Of a DNA stretch of 8,538 nt, positions 6,099 to 8,538 are shown in pieces. This DNA is from Candidatus Hydrogenedentota bacterium. Its GTDB lineage: Bacteria; Hydrogenedentota; Hydrogenedentia; Hydrogenedentales; SLHB01. The number at the start of each line of letters is the position of its first letter. Position 1 is the stretch's first letter. The DNA lies in NCBI GenBank assembly GCA_022706165.1, contig JAKJDA010000111.1:1-8538 (forward strand), written 5' to 3'. Below the pieces are notes generated by a model that worked only from the letters and a program-made list of their open reading frames with translations, ran no database searches and was not told the DNA's origin. The translations under genes and the position numbers were made by a program.

Positions 6099-6887
6099 TT
6101 ATTTTGCGCCTTTGTTCCTTTGCGTCTTTGTGGCAAAACTTTTTTTGCTTTGCGTTGCTAGATCAATCTCGCAAACGGCTACCGGTCTTTCGATGCAGCG
6201 GAAACTCACTTTTTTGGATCGTACGGTCGTGATAGTAGTCGTGTCCGCCGCGTCGAGGACGGCCTGCATGGCGGCAATGCCGCTCTTCGTTTCGTTTTCC
6301 GCCCAACCGAGGGTGAGGAACGCGATGTTCACGACCTCGCCCATGATGTCTGGGCGCGCGTAATCCGGGTGGCCCACCGAACCGAGATAGACTTGCCCGG
6401 TGCTCAGACCGATCTTAAGGTCCTCGGCGATGATGCTCTTCGCGCGCAGGGCCGTCTGCACCGCGCGCGACGCATGGTCGTGTCCCGAGAAGAAGCAGAG
6501 GAATTGATCACCCATATACTTGATCGGCACACCGCCATACCGTTGCGTCGTGTCCGTCAGCGTGAAGAACAACCCGTTCGCCCACGCCGCGAAATCGCGC
6601 GGCTCCATATGCAACGACCGCTCGTATGCTCCGTGCACACTCGACGCCAGCACCGTCGCTTCGAACACGTCCTTCCGATCCGTCGCATCGTCCAGCAACC
6701 AATCCGCCGACACGCCCAGCAACCGCGCCAACGGTGATAGCACGGCAATGTCCGGCGCGTTTTCGCCGCGTTCCCATTTCGACACCGCCTGCGGGCTGAT
6801 GCCGAGCGCGTTTGCGACGTCTTGCTGTTTCAGGCCGCGCTTTTCGCGTTGGGCCCGAATGCGGAGTCCCAGATCACGCAGATTCAT
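6099..6887 (-). CDS. Xre-type HTH regulator fused to a degenerate class III nucleotidyl cyclase domain
   Basis: The 262-residue product starts at ATG 6887, with AAGGAAAGG ending 6 bases upstream. Residues 5-65 form a Cro/C1-type HTH, with the helix-turn-helix core QQDVANALGISPQAVSKWERG (21-41) and ADWLLDD closing the domain. Residues 74-243 resemble class III adenylate/guanylate cyclase domains: FEATVL (75-80), YGGVPIKYMGDQFLCFF (117-133), LKIGLSTGQVYLGSVG (157-172) and PDIMGEVVNIA (179-189). The second metal Asp (D127), the adenine-type Lys (K123) and Asp (D180) and the Asn of 'VN' (N187) are present. The first metal Asp is replaced by Ser83 and the transition-state Arg by Leu191. Catalysis is therefore doubtful, and a nucleotide-sensing transcription factor is the likelier role (inference). 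There is no signal peptide or membrane segment, so it is cytoplasmic. The open frame runs far upstream antisense to proB, but that part lacks domain character. The tail from about residue 245 is repeat-encoded. Confidence 0.85.
   Translation of the reverse strand: MNLRDLGLRIRAQREKRGLKQQDVANALGISPQAVSKWERGENAPDIAVLSPLARLLGVSADWLLDDATDRKDVFEATVLASSVHGAYERSLHMEPRDFAAWANGLFFTLTDTTQRYGGVPIKYMGDQFLCFFSGHDHASRAVQTALRAKSIIAEDLKIGLSTGQVYLGSVGHPDYARPDIMGEVVNIAFLTLGWAENETKSGIAAMQAVLDAADTTTITTVRSKKVSFRCIERPVAVCEIDLATQSKKSFATKTQRNKGAK
6103..6134. repeat. 8-nt periodic repeat encoding the C-terminal tail of the HTH-cyclase
   Basis: Four consecutive 8-base units are visible on the plus strand: TTTGCGCC, TTTGTTCC, TTTGCGTC and TTTGTGGC. 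A further TTTGCGTT sits at 6149-6156. On the minus strand they are read as the last residues of the HTH-cyclase protein (ATKTQRNKGAK). The units resemble the CTCTGCGTC units of the nearby hairpin, suggesting one repeat family spanning roughly 5959-6156. Confidence 0.75.
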
Positions 6888-7048
6888 GGCGAACCTTTCC
6901 TTGCAGCTTGTCGCTTCCTGTCTCGCGTACAGGGTATCTCGAAACAGAGCCTGCAGGCAATGACGCAACGGTTGTTTTGATTCGCGGACGCGTTTATCGT
7001 GCGTTCTCCGGGGAGGGGGCGATCGATCCGGTCCGTGCGGAAAAAGGG
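6888..7048. other. Intergenic region between proB and the HTH-cyclase gene
   Basis: These 161 bases hold no convincing ORF. On the minus strand they must contain any private promoter of the HTH-cyclase gene, but I see only weak matches (TTGCCT, then TACCCT 18 bases on) and do not annotate one. No terminator hairpin with a T run follows proB, so readthrough from proB is possible. An imperfect inverted repeat lies at 6918-6947. Confidence 0.6.
6918..6947. promoter_or_regulatory. Imperfect inverted repeat, candidate operator
   Basis: CTGTCTCG (6918-6925) and CGAAACAG (6940-6947) match as an inverted repeat at 7 of 8 positions around a 14-base centre. It lies 31-60 bases before the HTH-cyclase start. 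Xre-family proteins often bind such half-sites near their own promoter, so it could be an autoregulatory operator. An 8-bp imperfect match can arise by chance, so the call is weak. Confidence 0.2.
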
Positions 7049-8224
7049 CTATAAAAGCGCCAGATTGTCGCGGTGGACGAGTTCGTCGAAATCTTGGCGG
7101 CCGAGAATGCCCTTGATTTCGGCGCTTTTTTTTCCTTTTATGCGAGCAATGTCCTCGCTTGAGTAATTCACAAGGCCGCGCGCGATGGCGCGCCCCGTCC
7201 CGTCGATGATCTGGACGCTGTCGCCCATGTCGAAGACGCCGTTCACGGCTTTGACGCCCGCCGCCAACAGGCTGCGCCCTTGGGTCAATAGGGCTTTGCA
7301 GGCGCCGTCGTCGATGACGAGCTGGCCGCGCGCGGTGCGTCCAAACGCGATCCAGCGTTTGCGTTGCGGCATTGAGTGATGCGGCTTGCCGAAGGTCGTC
7401 ATGGGGCCGGCGTTTTCGAGCACGGAATGAATCACTTCTTTGCGGCGGCCATTCGCGATCACCAGGGGAACGCCTGCCGCGCACGCGATGCGCGCCGCAT
7501 CGAGTTTGGTCTTCATGCCGCCGATGGAATGCTCGCCCGCCGCGCCGCCTGCGAGGGCTTCGATTTCCGGCGTGATCGAGGGGACGTGGCGGATGAGTTT
7601 GGCGTTGGCGTGGCGTGCGGGGTTTTTGTCGAAAAGCCCGTCCACATCGCTCAAGATGATGCAGAGGTCGGCGTCGATCTTGACGGCGATGCGCGCGGCC
7701 AACGTATCGTTGTCGCCGAAGGAGAGTTCGTCGGTGGCGACGGAGTCGTTTTCGTTGATGATGGGCACCACGCATCCGAGATCGAAGAGGGCTTTCACGG
7801 TGTTGCGGATGTTCAGGTAGCTGCGCCGTTCGTCGAGTTCACGCGCGCTGAGCAGCACCTGACCGACCTTGATGCCGTCGCCATAGGCTTCGAAGAGAGT
7901 TTCGTAGTAGTGCATGAGGCGCGACTGGCCGATGGCCGCCGTGGCTTGTTTGAGCGGAAGGGTTCTTGGGCGTTGCTGCATGTTGAGTATGCGCATGCCG
8001 CAGCCGACCGCTCCGGAGGTCACGATTAGGATGTTGATGCCGTGTTTATTCTTGAGGTCGGCCAGTTCCTTGACCATGCCTTCCATTACGGCGCCGTCGA
8101 AGCCTTGCTGGTTGCTGAGCAGGGCCGTGCCGATTTTCACGACGAGTGTGCGCACCTCCTTGCCAAAGAAAGGGGGGGGCGTTTCGCCGCGTCCGGCGGC
8201 TTGTTTTCGCTTTGCTGTTGTCAC
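7049..8224 (-). CDS. proB: Glutamate 5-kinase with C-terminal PUA domain
   Basis: ProB phosphorylates glutamate to gamma-glutamyl phosphate, the first and usually proline-inhibited step of proline synthesis; ProA is its normal partner and is not in the window. The 391-residue product carries the amino-acid-kinase domain with VVKIGTALLS (28-37), VTSGAVGCG, NENDSVATDELSFGDNDTLAARIA, LSDVDGLFDKNPA and SIGGMKTKLDAARIACAAGVPLVIANGR. A PUA domain follows, from about KRWIAFGR to GLVNYSSEDIARIKG. GTG at 8224 is chosen because AGGAA lies about 10 bases upstream. It gives a basic, proline-containing leader of about 24 residues before the kinase fold, longer than usual. That leader contains a run of eight C and an internal consensus Shine-Dalgarno, AAGGAGGTG, so the start is less certain than the gene. 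Confidence 0.95.
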   Translation of the reverse strand: MTTAKRKQAAGRGETPPPFFGKEVRTLVVKIGTALLSNQQGFDGAVMEGMVKELADLKNKHGINILIVTSGAVGCGMRILNMQQRPRTLPLKQATAAIGQSRLMHYYETLFEAYGDGIKVGQVLLSARELDERRSYLNIRNTVKALFDLGCVVPIINENDSVATDELSFGDNDTLAARIAVKIDADLCIILSDVDGLFDKNPARHANAKLIRHVPSITPEIEALAGGAAGEHSIGGMKTKLDAARIACAAGVPLVIANGRRKEVIHSVLENAGPMTTFGKPHHSMPQRKRWIAFGRTARGQLVIDDGACKALLTQGRSLLAAGVKAVNGVFDMGDSVQIIDGTGRAIARGLVNYSSEDIARIKGKKSAEIKGILGRQDFDELVHRDNLALL

Positions 8225-8276
8225 GTCTCGGCGTTTCCTGGATTCGATGGGCAGTCGCTGCGTCGTATCTTAGCCT

Positions 8277-8538
8277 TTACCGCAGGGGCCGTTCCAACAA
8301 ATCGCATTCGACCCACGAACACGCGCCTTTTTGACGCGTGATGCGCACGGTCTTGATTTCGTATCGGGTGAACGCGAGCGTTGCGCCGCCCTTGATGCCC
8401 GGCACACGAAGTTTCGCGCGCGCCGTGCCGCCGGCCGTTTCGACCAGACGAACGATTAGGGCTTTTCCGTCCTCGCTCTGTTTGAGCGCCGCAAGATGCA
8501 CATTGTCGCCTTCAACTCGCACCGTGTCGGTTCCCGCC
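8277..8538 (-). CDS. C-terminal end of a probable GH38-type alpha-mannosidase (partial)
   Basis: The frame is open from the right edge of the window to TAA at 8279-8277, giving 86 residues. VHLAALKQSEDGKALIVRLVE matches the C-terminal domain of GH38 alpha-mannosidases, where a 'KxxEDGxxLIVRLxE' stretch is typical. YEIKTVRI resembles their 'PFEIKTLRL', and ECDLLERPL their 'EVDLLERPL'. In the members I recall, the LLERP segment comes before the EIKT segment; here it is last. The catalytic domain lies outside the window, so substrate and activity cannot be judged. A related beta-sandwich glycosidase is possible. The stop is 52 bases before proB with no terminator, so proB may be co-transcribed with it. 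Confidence 0.6.
   Translation of the reverse strand, partial: AGTDTVRVEGDNVHLAALKQSEDGKALIVRLVETAGGTARAKLRVPGIKGGATLAFTRYEIKTVRITRQKGACSWVECDLLERPLR

Noticed and set aside
6888..7775. The upstream half of the long minus-strand frame that continues into the HTH-cyclase gene
   Set aside because: It lies in another frame of proB and is dominated by Arg, His and Pro with no domain; the HTH start at 6887 has its own ribosome-binding site.

Overview
The window (8538 bases, clearly GC-rich) looks like a stretch of bacterial chromosome carrying core metabolism, with one unusual accessory gene. Nothing in it fixes a phylum. The accD-folC pair, the DUF164 zinc-ribbon protein, an alpha-mannosidase-like tail and the intergenic 'CACGGAGA' and 'TTTGCGTC' repeats suggest a free-living Gram-negative heterotroph, perhaps an uncultured lineage near the PVC group or Hydrogenedentes. 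That placement is inference from general familiarity with such genomes.

Plus strand, 1-4474. The window opens at what is probably the last codons of ilvB. Next come ilvN, broken here by a one-base frameshift near position 192, and ilvC, whose start overlaps the ilvN stop. Together they form a branched-chain amino acid operon that ends in a clear hairpin-plus-T terminator at 1552-1577. A second plus-strand operon follows: a coiled-coil/zinc-ribbon DUF164 protein with a TTG start, then accD (fatty acid synthesis) and folC (folate polyglutamylation). accD and folC are coupled by a GTGA overlap.

Minus strand, 4490-8538. Reading leftwards from the right edge are the C-terminal end of a probable GH38-type alpha-mannosidase, proB (glutamate 5-kinase with PUA domain, proline synthesis), a small gene joining an Xre-type HTH to a degenerate class III nucleotidyl cyclase domain, a repeat-rich intergenic patch with an 83-nt hairpin, and ahcY (S-adenosylhomocysteine hydrolase). 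ahcY and folC converge with only 15 bases between their stop codons.

The most interesting item is the HTH-cyclase fusion at 6099-6887. Its cyclase domain keeps the two adenine-recognition residues and one metal Asp but lacks the other metal Asp and the transition-state Arg, which suggests a nucleotide-responsive transcription factor and not an enzyme. Its last residues are encoded by an 8-nt periodic repeat. Secondary points are a KARI cofactor loop with acidic residues that may favour NADH, and the ilvN frameshift. I saw no CRISPR array, tRNA, rRNA or insertion sequence.
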